A DNA stretch of 32,113 nt, from positions 1 to 32,113 of IMG/VR virus record IMGVR_UViG_3300038551_000051; one strand, written 5' to 3'. The stretch comes from a virus. The notes under the pieces were generated by a model. That model saw only the letters and a program-made list of their open reading frames with translations. It was not told the DNA's origin and made no database searches. Below are positions 1-6,553 of this stretch, in pieces (the stretch's first letter is position 1; each line of letters starts with the position of its first letter). Both the position numbers and the translations under genes were made by a program.

Positions 1-388
1 TGAACAGAACGAGGTGCTCGGCACCTTCCTCACCCTGCTCGAAGGGCCGACCGGTGACGGCGCCGCCAAGCGAGACCGGGGCGAGAAGCCATCGTGGAAG
101 GTCGACACCTCCCACCTCGCTGCTGCGTACCGCCACCTCGATCCGAGCCGGGAGCGGTACGACGAGGACAGCGGGACACACAAGTTCGTGCACGCTGCGT
201 GGCGCCTGCTCGCCGTGGCGTACCAGGAGATGCGGGACGACGGCAAGCTGCCCGAGGAGCCAGAGGACGAGGTGCATTTGTCCATCAACGACATGCTCAC
301 CCCGAGGTTCAAGGGCCCACGCCCCGACACGGACGCCGGCCCGGAGATGATGGTCGTGGCGCCGCCCACCGTCGAGTACACGGACTAG
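1..388 (+). CDS. dATP/dGTP diphosphohydrolase-like protein (DUF5664 type), 5' truncated
   Basis: The frame is open from the window edge, so the gene begins upstream; an internal GTG at 14 is probably not the start. Visible residues include SWKVDTSHLAAAYRHLD followed by DEDSGTHKFVHAAWRLL, a helix pair with conserved Trp, Arg-His, Asp and His. I recognise this as the phage DUF5664 pattern. That family is, to my knowledge, annotated as dATP/dGTP diphosphohydrolase N-terminal domain, which removes pyrophosphate from purine dNTPs. The last 30 residues are Pro-rich and acidic. The gene stops 10 bp before the polymerase start, so the two are probably co-transcribed. In phages that replace adenine by 2-aminoadenine, an enzyme with this activity acts with PurZ and a PolA-type polymerase; whether that holds here depends on sequence outside the window. 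Confidence 0.6.
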   Translation, partial: EQNEVLGTFLTLLEGPTGDGAAKRDRGEKPSWKVDTSHLAAAYRHLDPSRERYDEDSGTHKFVHAAWRLLAVAYQEMRDDGKLPEEPEDEVHLSINDMLTPRFKGPRPDTDAGPEMMVVAPPTVEYTD

Positions 389-398
389 GCTGGTCTCA

Positions 399-2132
399 GT
401 GAGACTACCCCTCGAAGAGATCCAGCTCCACTTCCTCGACGACCCAGAGATCTTCGCCGCCTTCGCTGCGTGGGAGCCCGAGGGCACGGTGGCGTGCGAC
501 ATCGAGACCACCGGCCTGCAGCCCTACGGCTCGAAGCGTGACCGCATCCGGCTCGTCCAGTTCGGCGACGAGAACACCGGGTGGGCCATCCCGTACACGA
601 GGGACACACGTACCTGCATCCAGGACGCCCTGATCGTGTTCGCCGGCCGGCTCGTCGGCCACAACAGCCGCTTCGACGAGGCATTCCTCAAGCAAGCCGG
701 GTTCGACACGGGCCCACAGTGGGACGACACCTACATCCTGCACCACCTCACTCACCCGCTCGACTACCACGGGCTCAAGTCGGTAGCCGGCCAGCTCTAC
801 GGCCCCGGCGCCCGGGCCGGCGAGAAGTGGCTGGATCAGGTCAAGCGCAAGAACCGGTGGGACTGGTCGACCGTGCCCGTGGACCACCCTGCCTACTGGG
901 GCTATGCTGCGTTCGACTGCTGCCTGACGGCCCGGATCTGGAACGACATGGAGCACCTGCTCGGGCAAGGCAAGCCGAACGATCGTGGCGTGCGTGAGCA
1001 GTACGACCGAGAACTGCGAGTCGCCCGGCTCATGGCCGAGGTCGCCGAGCGTGGCATCCCGGTCGACATGGCCTGCGCCCGTGGCCTGATCGAGAAGTGG
1101 GCGGACGAGGCCAGCGAGATCGAGGATAAGCTCCGGGCCCACCAGATCGAGAAGCCTGGCTCCTCGGCCCAGATCGCCGCTGCCCTGATGAACGACGGCT
1201 GGGAGCCGGACGAGCTGACCGAGACCGGCAAGCCGTCCGTGAACCGGGCCGTGCTGGAGGGGCTCGACCACGAGGTCGCTTCGCTCGTGCTGCGTTGGCG
1301 GCGGGTGACGAAGTGGTCGAAGTCGTACGTCCAGCCCATGATCGAGTCCGGTGGCCACCTGCACTGCAACATCTCCTCGCTGCGGGCGGCCACCGGACGG
1401 ATGGCGATTGACTCGCCGCCGCTCCAGCAACTGCCGAAGGGGCCCGAGGTGCGGGCCTGCCTCAAGGCGGACCCGGACACCGAGATGTGGGCGATCGACT
1501 TCACGGGGCAGGAGGCTCGACTCCTCGCTGCGTACGTGGGCGATGCTGAGTTCACCGACACCGTGCTCAACGGCGGCGACATCCACGGCAACATCGCCAC
1601 GGCCCTGTTCGGCGAGGACTACCGCCCGGAGCAGCGAGGCTGGGCCAAGAACGCCTTCTACGCCTACTGCTACGGGGCGGCCCAGCACCGGCTGGCGTTG
1701 ACCGCTCATGCCGAGCCCGGCCAGTTCGAGAAGGCTGTCGCCAAGGCGTACCCCGCCATCGCCGGGTTCATGGAGGACGTGATCGCCACGGGTCGGCGCC
1801 GGCTCGAAGAGGACGGCATGGCCTGGGCTCGCACCGCTGGCGGGCGCATGGTTGCTGTGCCCAAGAGCCGGATCTACGCTCTGACAAACTACATCATGCA
1901 GGGCGGTGGCGCAGATTTGGTCAAGGCAGCCATCCTCCGAGTAGACGAGGCCGGGCTGGCGCACACGATTCGTCTTGTGATCCATGACGAGCTTCTCGTG
2001 GCTCTGCCACCAGGCCCCGAAGGCGCAGCCCAAGCTGAAATCATCCGTTCGTGTATGGAGACCACCTTCCGTGGGGTCCACTTCGCCGCACACTCAACCG
2101 GTCCCGGAGCCAACTGGGGTGACGTAGCATGA
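399..2132 (+). CDS. PolA-type DNA polymerase with 3'-5' exonuclease domain
   Basis: A 577-aa family A DNA polymerase lacking the N-terminal 5'-3' exonuclease. The proofreading domain (about residues 25-190) has Exo I DIETTGL (D34, E36), Exo II GHNSRFD (N89, D93) and Exo III YAAFDCCLTARIW. The polymerase domain has motif A AIDFTGQEARLLAAY (catalytic Asp near 367), motif B RGWAKNAFYAYCYG (near 413-426) and motif C HDELL (near 529). In motif B, the position equivalent to E. coli Pol I Phe762 is Tyr, as in T7 DNA polymerase. Start is GTG at 399 with only a weak Shine-Dalgarno. The stop overlaps the next ATG by 4 bp (ATGA). This is the likely phage replicase. It could be a DpoZ-type enzyme, given the upstream gene. 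Confidence 0.95.
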   Translation: MRLPLEEIQLHFLDDPEIFAAFAAWEPEGTVACDIETTGLQPYGSKRDRIRLVQFGDENTGWAIPYTRDTRTCIQDALIVFAGRLVGHNSRFDEAFLKQAGFDTGPQWDDTYILHHLTHPLDYHGLKSVAGQLYGPGARAGEKWLDQVKRKNRWDWSTVPVDHPAYWGYAAFDCCLTARIWNDMEHLLGQGKPNDRGVREQYDRELRVARLMAEVAERGIPVDMACARGLIEKWADEASEIEDKLRAHQIEKPGSSAQIAAALMNDGWEPDELTETGKPSVNRAVLEGLDHEVASLVLRWRRVTKWSKSYVQPMIESGGHLHCNISSLRAATGRMAIDSPPLQQLPKGPEVRACLKADPDTEMWAIDFTGQEARLLAAYVGDAEFTDTVLNGGDIHGNIATALFGEDYRPEQRGWAKNAFYAYCYGAAQHRLALTAHAEPGQFEKAVAKAYPAIAGFMEDVIATGRRRLEEDGMAWARTAGGRMVAVPKSRIYALTNYIMQGGGADLVKAAILRVDEAGLAHTIRLVIHDELLVALPPGPEGAAQAEIIRSCMETTFRGVHFAAHSTGPGANWGDVA

Positions 2133-2548
2133 CACCGCAGGGCTGGGCGCAGAAGCCGTGCAGGGGGTGCGGTGGGCCGAAACCGGCTGGCAGGGGGCGA
2201 AGTTACTGTGACTCGTGCGGCCCACAGACGCAGGTTGAGTACACTCGCAGGTATCAGCAACGATTCCCTGAGAAGGTGAAGGCCCTCCAGGCGAAGAACA
2301 ACAAGCGCCGCTACAAGGAACTACGGGCCTTCCTCACCATTTACAAGCTGCTGAGCGGCTGCGTTGACTGTGGATACCGAGAGAACGCTGACGCTCTGGA
2401 GTTCGATCACGTTCAGCCAAAGTCACGGCTGATGATGTCAACAGGGTCGGTCAGTGCGAGTCTCAAAGAGCTGCGAAAGTGCGAGGTGCGCTGCGCCAAC
2501 TGCCACCGGATCGTGACGCAACAGCGTAGACTAGAGGTCCAGGCATGA
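2129..2548 (+). CDS. HNH endonuclease
   Basis: A 139-aa protein. The N-terminus carries a zinc knuckle pair (CRGCGGPKP, then CDSCG), followed by a basic helical stretch. The C-terminal half is a typical HNH/treble-clef nuclease: CVDCGYRENADALEFDHV supplies the first Cys pair and the Asp-His, and KCEVRCANCHRIVTQQR gives the second Cys pair and final His. It overlaps the polymerase stop by 4 bp and the following ATG by 4 bp, so it is coupled into the replication operon. Its place directly after the polymerase gene suits a free-standing homing endonuclease, a common lifestyle for such phage proteins, but a role in DNA processing is equally possible. Confidence 0.85.
   Translation: MTPQGWAQKPCRGCGGPKPAGRGRSYCDSCGPQTQVEYTRRYQQRFPEKVKALQAKNNKRRYKELRAFLTIYKLLSGCVDCGYRENADALEFDHVQPKSRLMMSTGSVSASLKELRKCEVRCANCHRIVTQQRRLEVQA
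2527..2532 (+). promoter_or_regulatory. possible -10 element (TAGACT) before the RuvC-like gene
   Basis: TAGACT lies inside the end of the HNH gene, 12 nt before the ATG at 2545. It matches the TANACT hexamer found before many other genes here but lacks the upstream TGN, so this is a weaker member of the set. Confidence 0.35.
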
Positions 2549-3090
2549 CCGAGAAGAGAGATCGACGTGGACCCCAGGCATTCCCCGGATCAGTTGCGGT
2601 TCCGAGCAAGGAAGATGCGGACCGAAGCCCAGACCCTGCTGCAGAAGGCCGAGGTGCTGGAGGCGAGGGCCTCCGCATCCTCGCCTTCGACGCCGGCAAC
2701 ACGAGTGGCACCGCCCTCTATGACGGAGGCAGCCTTGTCCTCGGACAGTGCCGAGGTCGAGAGGCAGCGTTTGAGCTACTCTCCCGAGTCGGCCGACTAG
2801 ACGCTCTCGCCTACGAGCAGTTCGTCATCCGGCAGCCGATCAAGGACGAGCACGCCACCGTCGTCTACGTGAACGGGGCGATCGAGTACGAGGCGTGGCG
2901 CCGGAAGATCCCCTTCTACCGCTACACGCCGGCCGTGTCCAAGCGCCGGATCAGTGACGAGCTGCTCCAGTCTCTGGGATGGTGGCCCGGGTTCGGGTTG
3001 CGGACCGGCGGCCACGCTGCCGATGCTGCACGCATACTGGTCTGCACGCTGACCGACCACTACCCGATGGAGATGATGGATCATGCATAG
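2545..3090 (+). CDS. RuvC-like Holliday junction resolvase
   Basis: A 181-aa protein whose core (from about residue 43) has the RNase H-like fold signature of RuvC-type resolvases: ILAFDAGNTSGTALYDGG (D49), LDALAYEQF (E91) and GGHAADAARIL (H157, D160). It probably cleaves branched DNA during recombination or before packaging. The first 42 residues are disordered, rich in Gly, Pro, Arg and Glu, and have no family match that I can see. No alternative ATG, GTG or TTG exists in frame before the core, so ATG 2545 is the only conventional start. An overlapping frame (2567-2800) looks more protein-like than this N-terminal extension. The gene overlaps the HNH stop by 4 bp. Confidence 0.85.
   Translation: MTEKRDRRGPQAFPGSVAVPSKEDADRSPDPAAEGRGAGGEGLRILAFDAGNTSGTALYDGGSLVLGQCRGREAAFELLSRVGRLDALAYEQFVIRQPIKDEHATVVYVNGAIEYEAWRRKIPFYRYTPAVSKRRISDELLQSLGWWPGFGLRTGGHAADAARILVCTLTDHYPMEMMDHA
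2567..2800 (+). CDS. possible overlapping small coiled-coil ORF
   Basis: A 77-aa frame nested in the start of the RuvC-like gene, one base out of register. It starts with GTG preceded by a GAGAGA Shine-Dalgarno-like run. The first 35 residues (HSPDQLRFRARKMRTEAQ, then a heptad-like Leu/Ala/Glu stretch) form a plausible amphipathic helix resembling small phage helical proteins. The second half is Ser/Pro/Ala-rich and looks like the shadow of the RuvC frame. It may be a real dual-coded peptide, the ancestral N-terminus of the resolvase reached by frameshift, or chance. Confidence 0.35.
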   Translation: MDPRHSPDQLRFRARKMRTEAQTLLQKAEVLEARASASSPSTPATRVAPPSMTEAALSSDSAEVERQRLSYSPESAD

Positions 3091-3250
3091 CGTTCTGCCG
3101 TACAACGAGAGGGTGCTTCGCATCCACGACGCAGTGGCCGCCGTGTTCGGCACTGCGCCACCGTTCAGCGTGCGCCTCGCAGCCGCCAGGGCTGCCGACA
3201 AGGTAGTGACGGATTGGGCTGCGGCCCGGAAGGAAGATGACGCCGGATGA
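3083..3250 (+). CDS. small helical protein, function unknown
   Basis: A 55-aa ORF that starts with ATG 8 bp before the RuvC-like stop and ends in an ATGA overlap with the next gene. The protein begins MHSVLPYNERVLRIHDAV and is then Ala-rich with basic residues and an acidic end (KEDDAG). It is probably a single bundle of two helices. The double overlap with both neighbours is the best evidence that it is translated. I recognise no family. Confidence 0.65.
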   Translation: MHSVLPYNERVLRIHDAVAAVFGTAPPFSVRLAAARAADKVVTDWAAARKEDDAG

Positions 3251-4059
3251 CCAGCCCTCTCGGATCTGTCGCCACGGAGGACGGCCGCTACTACGAGCGT
3301 GATGGCGAGCGGTACCTGTCTGTCACGAACGTGCTCGACAAGGCCCTGTCCAAGCCGGCGCTCGTGCCGTGGGCCGTCAAGCTCACCGCCGAGAAGGCCC
3401 AGCAGTGTCTCGACTACACGCTCAAGAACGGCAAGCTCCCGCCCAAGCGCAAGGTCCAGCGCATCCGCAAGGGGCAGCCGGTCGAGGTCGAGGTCGACCA
3501 CGACGTGTACTGGAAGGGCGAGCACACCAGGGTCAAGGAAGCGAGCGCCGACCGTGGCACGCTCATCCACGACTGGGCTGAGCAGTGGGTCCTGGGCACC
3601 GAGCCCGATCCGCCCAAGGGGCTGGAGCAGGAGTGCATCGGCATCATGCGGGCCTTCGAGAAGTACGGCATCGAGGCCGAGGTCGCCGAGTGCACGGTCT
3701 ACAACAAGGCGCACCGCTACGCCGGCACGGCCGACCTGATCGCCACGGTCGGTGCGTACGGCGGCGCCCGGTTCCTGCTCGACTACAAGACTGGCAAGAA
3801 CGCCTGGCCAGAGACCGCTCTCCAGCTCGCTGCCTACCGGTTCGGTGAGTTCATCGGCCTGCCCGATGGCGAGAACGTGGCCGTGCCCGAGACCCAGGGC
3901 GGCGGCGTGCTGCACGTGGACTTCGGCACGACCACGCTCATCCCGTACCGCTGCGGCTTCGACGAGTTCGAGGTGTTCACACACGCTGCGAAGGTGGCGT
4001 ACTGGGCGGTCGAGGAGTCCAAGAACGTGATGAACATTCCTGGTATACTGTCAGCATGA
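3247..4059 (+). CDS. Cas4/RecB-like PD-(D/E)XK nuclease
   Basis: A 270-aa single-domain nuclease of the PD-(D/E)XK superfamily, as in phage Cas4-like and RecB-like exonucleases. An N-terminal motif LSVTNVLDKAL is followed by GTLIHDWAEQW (conserved His, about residues 104-114). The catalytic core is YAGTADLIATV (Asp near 163), LLDYKTGK (Asp and Lys near 178-180) and the QLAAY motif shortly after. No Cys cluster for an iron-sulphur site is evident, so it is closer to the RecB/phage exonuclease type than to true Cas4. It overlaps the upstream ORF by 4 bp and probably processes DNA ends in replication or recombination together with the RuvC-like gene. Confidence 0.85.
   Translation: MTSPLGSVATEDGRYYERDGERYLSVTNVLDKALSKPALVPWAVKLTAEKAQQCLDYTLKNGKLPPKRKVQRIRKGQPVEVEVDHDVYWKGEHTRVKEASADRGTLIHDWAEQWVLGTEPDPPKGLEQECIGIMRAFEKYGIEAEVAECTVYNKAHRYAGTADLIATVGAYGGARFLLDYKTGKNAWPETALQLAAYRFGEFIGLPDGENVAVPETQGGGVLHVDFGTTTLIPYRCGFDEFEVFTHAAKVAYWAVEESKNVMNIPGILSA
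4041..4049 (+). promoter_or_regulatory. extended -10 promoter TGGTATACT
   Basis: TGG plus TATACT sits inside the end of the nuclease gene. Six bases after the hexamer comes an ATG at 4056, so the predicted +1 coincides with that ATG (leaderless). No convincing -35 is visible. Confidence 0.6.
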
Positions 4060-4091
4060 AGGAAACAGTGCACAACGAGGTGCAGGATTGA
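4056..4091 (+). CDS. possible 11-codon leaderless leader peptide
   Basis: ATG at 4056 lies six bases after TATACT and opens an 11-codon ORF (MKETVHNEVQD). Its TGA overlaps the TTG start of the next gene (TTGA at 4088-4091). The arrangement suggests that ribosomes loading on a leaderless ATG deliver translation to the weak TTG start. No function is implied for the peptide itself. Confidence 0.4.
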   Translation: MKETVHNEVQD

Positions 4092-4765
4092 CCATCCTCC
4101 AGATCCAGCAGCGCCACGCTTCCCTGTTCCGTCTGCGCCTCGGGCAGCGGGACGGCAATGACCCCAAGCGCCTCGTCAACGAGATGCGGGTCACGTCCCC
4201 GAATCGCAAGGTCGTGGACGCCTTCGCCTCGGTGTACGGCGGCCGGCCCAAGCGGTGGGAGGACCAGCACGAGGTGCTCATGCCGATCACCCGGCTGCCC
4301 ATCACGCTGCTCCCTGGCAAGCCTCTCGTGCAGAACATGGAGCTGTGGGGCTCGGCCGGCTGCACCCGGCGCTGCGACTCGGTGACCATGACCGATGGCT
4401 CGCCGTGCGCCTGCGGGGCGGACCTGCCGATCGCCGAGCGGGAGTGCAAGCCCACGTCCCGGCTCACGTTCGCCTGCCCCGAGGTGCCCATCGTGGGCGT
4501 CGGGATGCTCACCACGCACAGCGAGATCGCTGCGGCCGAGCTGCCGGCGGCCATCGCCATCATCGAGCCCGTGCTGGCGCAGAACGTGCCGGTCAGGGCC
4601 ATCCTCAAGGTCGACCAGATGGCGACCCCTGGCCACCAGTTCGCTGTGCCCCGGCTGGAGTTCGAGGGCCTCACGTTCGAGGACATCGCTCTGGCCGCTG
4701 CTTCTCCCCCTGCCCTCGGCCCGGGTGTCAAGCCCGAGCCCCTGGCACACGGAGGAGGTGAATAG
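4088..4765 (+). CDS. Gp3-like protein (phiC31 recombination directionality factor family)
   Basis: A 225-aa protein that matches the family of Streptomyces phage phiC31 gp3: LRLGQRDG, MRVTSPNRKVVDAFASVYGG, then HEVLMPITRLPITLLP, ELWGSAGCTRRCDSVTM, a Cys cluster (CACGADLP and ERECKPTSRL) and a C-terminal LTTHSEIAAAELPAAI. In phiC31 the protein turns the serine integrase towards excision. Many lytic phages carry relatives without an integrase, where a role in DNA replication is assumed. No integrase occurs in this window, so a replication role is more likely here. Start is TTG 4088 with GAGG seven bases upstream; the alternative would be a later start and loss of the conserved LRLG motif. The C-terminus is Pro/Gly-rich. 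Confidence 0.8.
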   Translation: MTILQIQQRHASLFRLRLGQRDGNDPKRLVNEMRVTSPNRKVVDAFASVYGGRPKRWEDQHEVLMPITRLPITLLPGKPLVQNMELWGSAGCTRRCDSVTMTDGSPCACGADLPIAERECKPTSRLTFACPEVPIVGVGMLTTHSEIAAAELPAAIAIIEPVLAQNVPVRAILKVDQMATPGHQFAVPRLEFEGLTFEDIALAAASPPALGPGVKPEPLAHGGGE

Positions 4766-4954
4766 ATGGCTGCTCCCCGCAAGCTCACCCCCAAGCAGGA
4801 GACACGCCTCGTGGCTGACTACGCCAATGGAGGCTCGCTCTCCGCTCTGACCGAGGCGTACGGCGTCAGCGCCGGCACGATCCGGGCGATCGTCGTACGC
4901 AATGGCGGGACCCTGCGTCCCGTTGGCCGGCCGAAGGTTCTCACCTCGGCCTGA
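4766..4954 (+). CDS. small helix-turn-helix DNA-binding protein
   Basis: A 62-aa protein with a resolvase/transposase-type helix-turn-helix: LTPKQETRLVADYANGG, LSALTEAYGVSAGTIRAIV, then a basic tail RPVGRPK that could contact the minor groove. ATG 4766 directly follows the TAG of the Gp3-like gene and has a strong Shine-Dalgarno (GGAGGAGGTG, 4751-4760). It could be a phage transcription regulator. Its linkage to the Gp3-like gene is reminiscent of a recombination or regulation pair, but no target is visible. Confidence 0.75.
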   Translation: MAAPRKLTPKQETRLVADYANGGSLSALTEAYGVSAGTIRAIVVRNGGTLRPVGRPKVLTSA

Positions 4955-5020
4955 TCCTGGCGCCCGGGTACGCTGCCGGTCTGACACGGCGGGGTCCCGA
5001 TGCGTCACGAAGCAGGCGGT

Positions 5021-5039
5021 TCCCTGGGGATGCCAGGGA
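5021..5039 (+). repeat. perfect 7-bp hairpin, possible terminator or attenuator
   Basis: TCCCTGG and CCAGGGA flank a 5-nt loop in the 164-bp gap between the HTH gene and the ssDNA-binding-like gene. There is no T-tract, so intrinsic termination is uncertain. A new promoter follows at 5076. Confidence 0.35.
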
Positions 5040-5075
5040 CGCAAGGGTCGACGGAATCCATCACCGCCCGCCGCC

Positions 5076-5084
5076 TGCTACACT
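5076..5084 (+). promoter_or_regulatory. extended -10 promoter TGCTACACT
   Basis: TGC plus TACACT lies 34 bp before ATG 5119. The predicted +1 near 5091 leaves a leader of about 28 nt that contains the Shine-Dalgarno GAAGGGA (5104-5110). Confidence 0.65.
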
Positions 5085-5118
5085 TTCTCAGCACAAACCA
5101 CACGAAGGGAATACCATC

Positions 5119-5628
5119 ATGGGAAGCACCTCTCTCGGGGCGCTCTACAAGAAGGCCAAGGATGACGGTGCGTTCTCGGACGTGATCCCGGACGGCGACT
5201 TCCGGCTCAAGATCCAGCGTGCCAACGCCGGCGAGGCCAAGACCAGCGGCGCCCCCCGCCTCGGTGTCCAGTTCAAGGTCATCGCCGAGGAGGACGGCTC
5301 GCCCCTGCCCGATGACGACGAGGCCAAGGACGCATCGTCCTGGGTCAACCTCAACTTCTCGGACAAGGCGGCGCCGATCTCGTTCCGCCAGCTCCGTGAG
5401 TGGGGCTTCTCCGACGAGTGGCTCGGCGAGACCGAGACCATCCAGCAGATCGCCGACGCCCTCGTGGGCATCGAGATCGTCGCCTCGGTCGGCCATCGCA
5501 ACTGGGGCAAGAACCAGGAGAACGTCGACAACACCATCAAGGTGCTGTCCATCGTCACCCCGCCGGCCGTGGGCGCTGCGCCCGTGGTCGAGGTCGCCGA
5601 GATCGTCGAGGACGACGAGGCGTACTGA
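5119..5628 (+). CDS. probable single-stranded DNA-binding protein
   Basis: A 169-aa protein with a beta-rich centre (DGDFRLKIQRANAGEAK, then LGVQFKVIAEEDG and SWVNLNFSDKAAPISFRQL) and an acidic C-terminal tail ending VEDDEAY. A compact beta domain with an acidic, aromatic-ended tail is the design of phage ssDNA-binding proteins such as T7 gp2.5 and of DUF669-like proteins. The tail would recruit the polymerase or primase. The gene has its own promoter and a good Shine-Dalgarno, consistent with high expression. Its place between replication genes supports the call, but the fold is inferred and not proven. Confidence 0.6.
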   Translation: MGSTSLGALYKKAKDDGAFSDVIPDGDFRLKIQRANAGEAKTSGAPRLGVQFKVIAEEDGSPLPDDDEAKDASSWVNLNFSDKAAPISFRQLREWGFSDEWLGETETIQQIADALVGIEIVASVGHRNWGKNQENVDNTIKVLSIVTPPAVGAAPVVEVAEIVEDDEAY

Positions 5629-5632
5629 GCCG

Positions 5633-5923
5633 GTGCTGTGCTCGTCCAGCGCCTGGGAGGACCTGTCGCCCCTCGAACGGTTCTTCCAGGCGCTGGCCAA
5701 CGCAGATCGACTGCGTGAGCGGGAGTGGGTGTGGGAGTCGAAGTTCGGCTCCTGCGCCTGCCCCGTGTGCAAGGGCCGTGGCCACCTCTACTGGACGGAC
5801 GAGGGCGGCGACTTCCGCTTCGGGTGCAAAGAGCGTTGTGACCGGGACGAGATCCTGGGTGCGCTCGGCCTCGATGCGTTCGACGTGATGGTCGTCACAC
5901 CGAAGTGGCTGATGGTACACTAG
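5633..5923 (+). CDS. stand-alone primase-type zinc-binding protein
   Basis: A 96-aa protein from GTG 5633. The upstream part of this frame overlaps the previous gene and is not real. After a helical N-terminus it has CACPVCKGRGHLYWTDEGG, FRFGCKERCDRDEILGALGL: two Cys pairs in a zinc ribbon followed by a helix ending in ALGL. This is the arrangement of the CHC2-like zinc domain of phage primases, which recognises the template initiation site. Here no TOPRIM or helicase domain follows; the protein ends after 30 more residues. It may act with a primase encoded outside the window. Its last codons contain the promoter for the next gene. Confidence 0.65.
   Translation: MLCSSSAWEDLSPLERFFQALANADRLREREWVWESKFGSCACPVCKGRGHLYWTDEGGDFRFGCKERCDRDEILGALGLDAFDVMVVTPKWLMVH
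5913..5921 (+). promoter_or_regulatory. extended -10 promoter TGGTACACT
   Basis: TGG plus TACACT, then six bases, then ATG 5928. The predicted +1 is the A of the ATG, giving a leaderless mRNA. The element lies in the last codons of the zinc protein. Confidence 0.65.
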
Positions 5924-5927
5924 ACGC

Positions 5928-6173
5928 ATGGCCTCTCTCGCCAACGCCATCAAGTTCAACCCCGCTGTCGTAGCTGGCCTCATCAGTGCCGCCGGCATCG
6001 CTGTCGCCGAGGGCGACGTGACCAACTGGAAGTCGCTCGGCGCCATCCTCGTCGGCGTCGTCGTGCGCCAGTTCGTGACCCCCACCATCCGGGCAACCGC
6101 TGCGGAGGCCGAGGCCGCCGCCACCGGGTTCCGAGAGGGCGTTGCTGCGGGCCAGGCGAACGGACCGATCTGA
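5928..6173 (+). CDS. small membrane protein, holin-like
   Basis: An 81-aa protein with one or two hydrophobic segments: PAVVAGLISAAGIAVAEG and LGAILVGVVVRQFVTP, then an Ala/Glu-rich soluble tail (ATAAEAEAAATGFREGVAAG). The layout of membrane hairpin plus short charged tail is common in actinophage holin-type and other small membrane proteins. No endolysin is adjacent (the amidase is at 30069-30881 on the other strand), so holin is only a candidate function. There is no Shine-Dalgarno; the start is predicted leaderless from the promoter at 5913. Confidence 0.6.
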   Translation: MASLANAIKFNPAVVAGLISAAGIAVAEGDVTNWKSLGAILVGVVVRQFVTPTIRATAAEAEAAATGFREGVAAGQANGPI

Positions 6174-6181
6174 TCTGTTGA

Positions 6182-6553
6182 ATGGATGCTACCATTGAGC
6201 TGCTCCAGCAGTACGCTGGGGCCCTGGTCGCTGTTGCGGCCATGCTCACCGCCCTCAAGATCATCACTGGTGCCGGCCCGTTCAAGTGGGTCTGGGACCG
6301 CCTGATCCACCAGCCTGTGCGAGAGTCGCTACGTGAGGTCATCAACGCCGAGGTGAGCCCGCTCCTCGAATCCGTTCGGGCCGAGCTGACCACGAACGGC
6401 GGGTCGAGCCTGCGTGATGCCATCAACCGCCTGGAGAAGCAAGGGGCCCGGCTAGAGGACGGACTCGCCGAGGCCAAGGCCACGGCCGCCGAGGTGCGGC
6501 ACGAGCTGGAGGCCAGCATCCTGGCTGCCCAGAACCGCCTGCCCGACGCCTGA
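6182..6553 (+). CDS. membrane-anchored coiled-coil protein (DUF2746-like), possible holin partner
   Basis: A 123-aa protein: an N-terminal transmembrane helix (LVAVAAMLTALKIITGAG), a Trp-rich linker (FKWVWDRLIHQPV), then a long soluble coiled coil with NGGSSLRDAINRLEK and a Glu/Ala-rich C-terminus. The NGGSSLRDA motif is familiar from phage proteins annotated DUF2746, often found beside lysis genes. It lies 8 bp after the preceding membrane gene and no clear Shine-Dalgarno is present, so it is probably expressed with it. Together the two could form a two-component holin or a membrane anchor for the replication complex. Confidence 0.65.
   Translation: MDATIELLQQYAGALVAVAAMLTALKIITGAGPFKWVWDRLIHQPVRESLREVINAEVSPLLESVRAELTTNGGSSLRDAINRLEKQGARLEDGLAEAKATAAEVRHELEASILAAQNRLPDA

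Noticed and set aside
5000-5185. Short ORF across the gap before the ssDNA-binding-like gene
   Set aside because: It runs through the hairpin, the promoter and the next gene's start, and has no Shine-Dalgarno or recognisable protein pattern.
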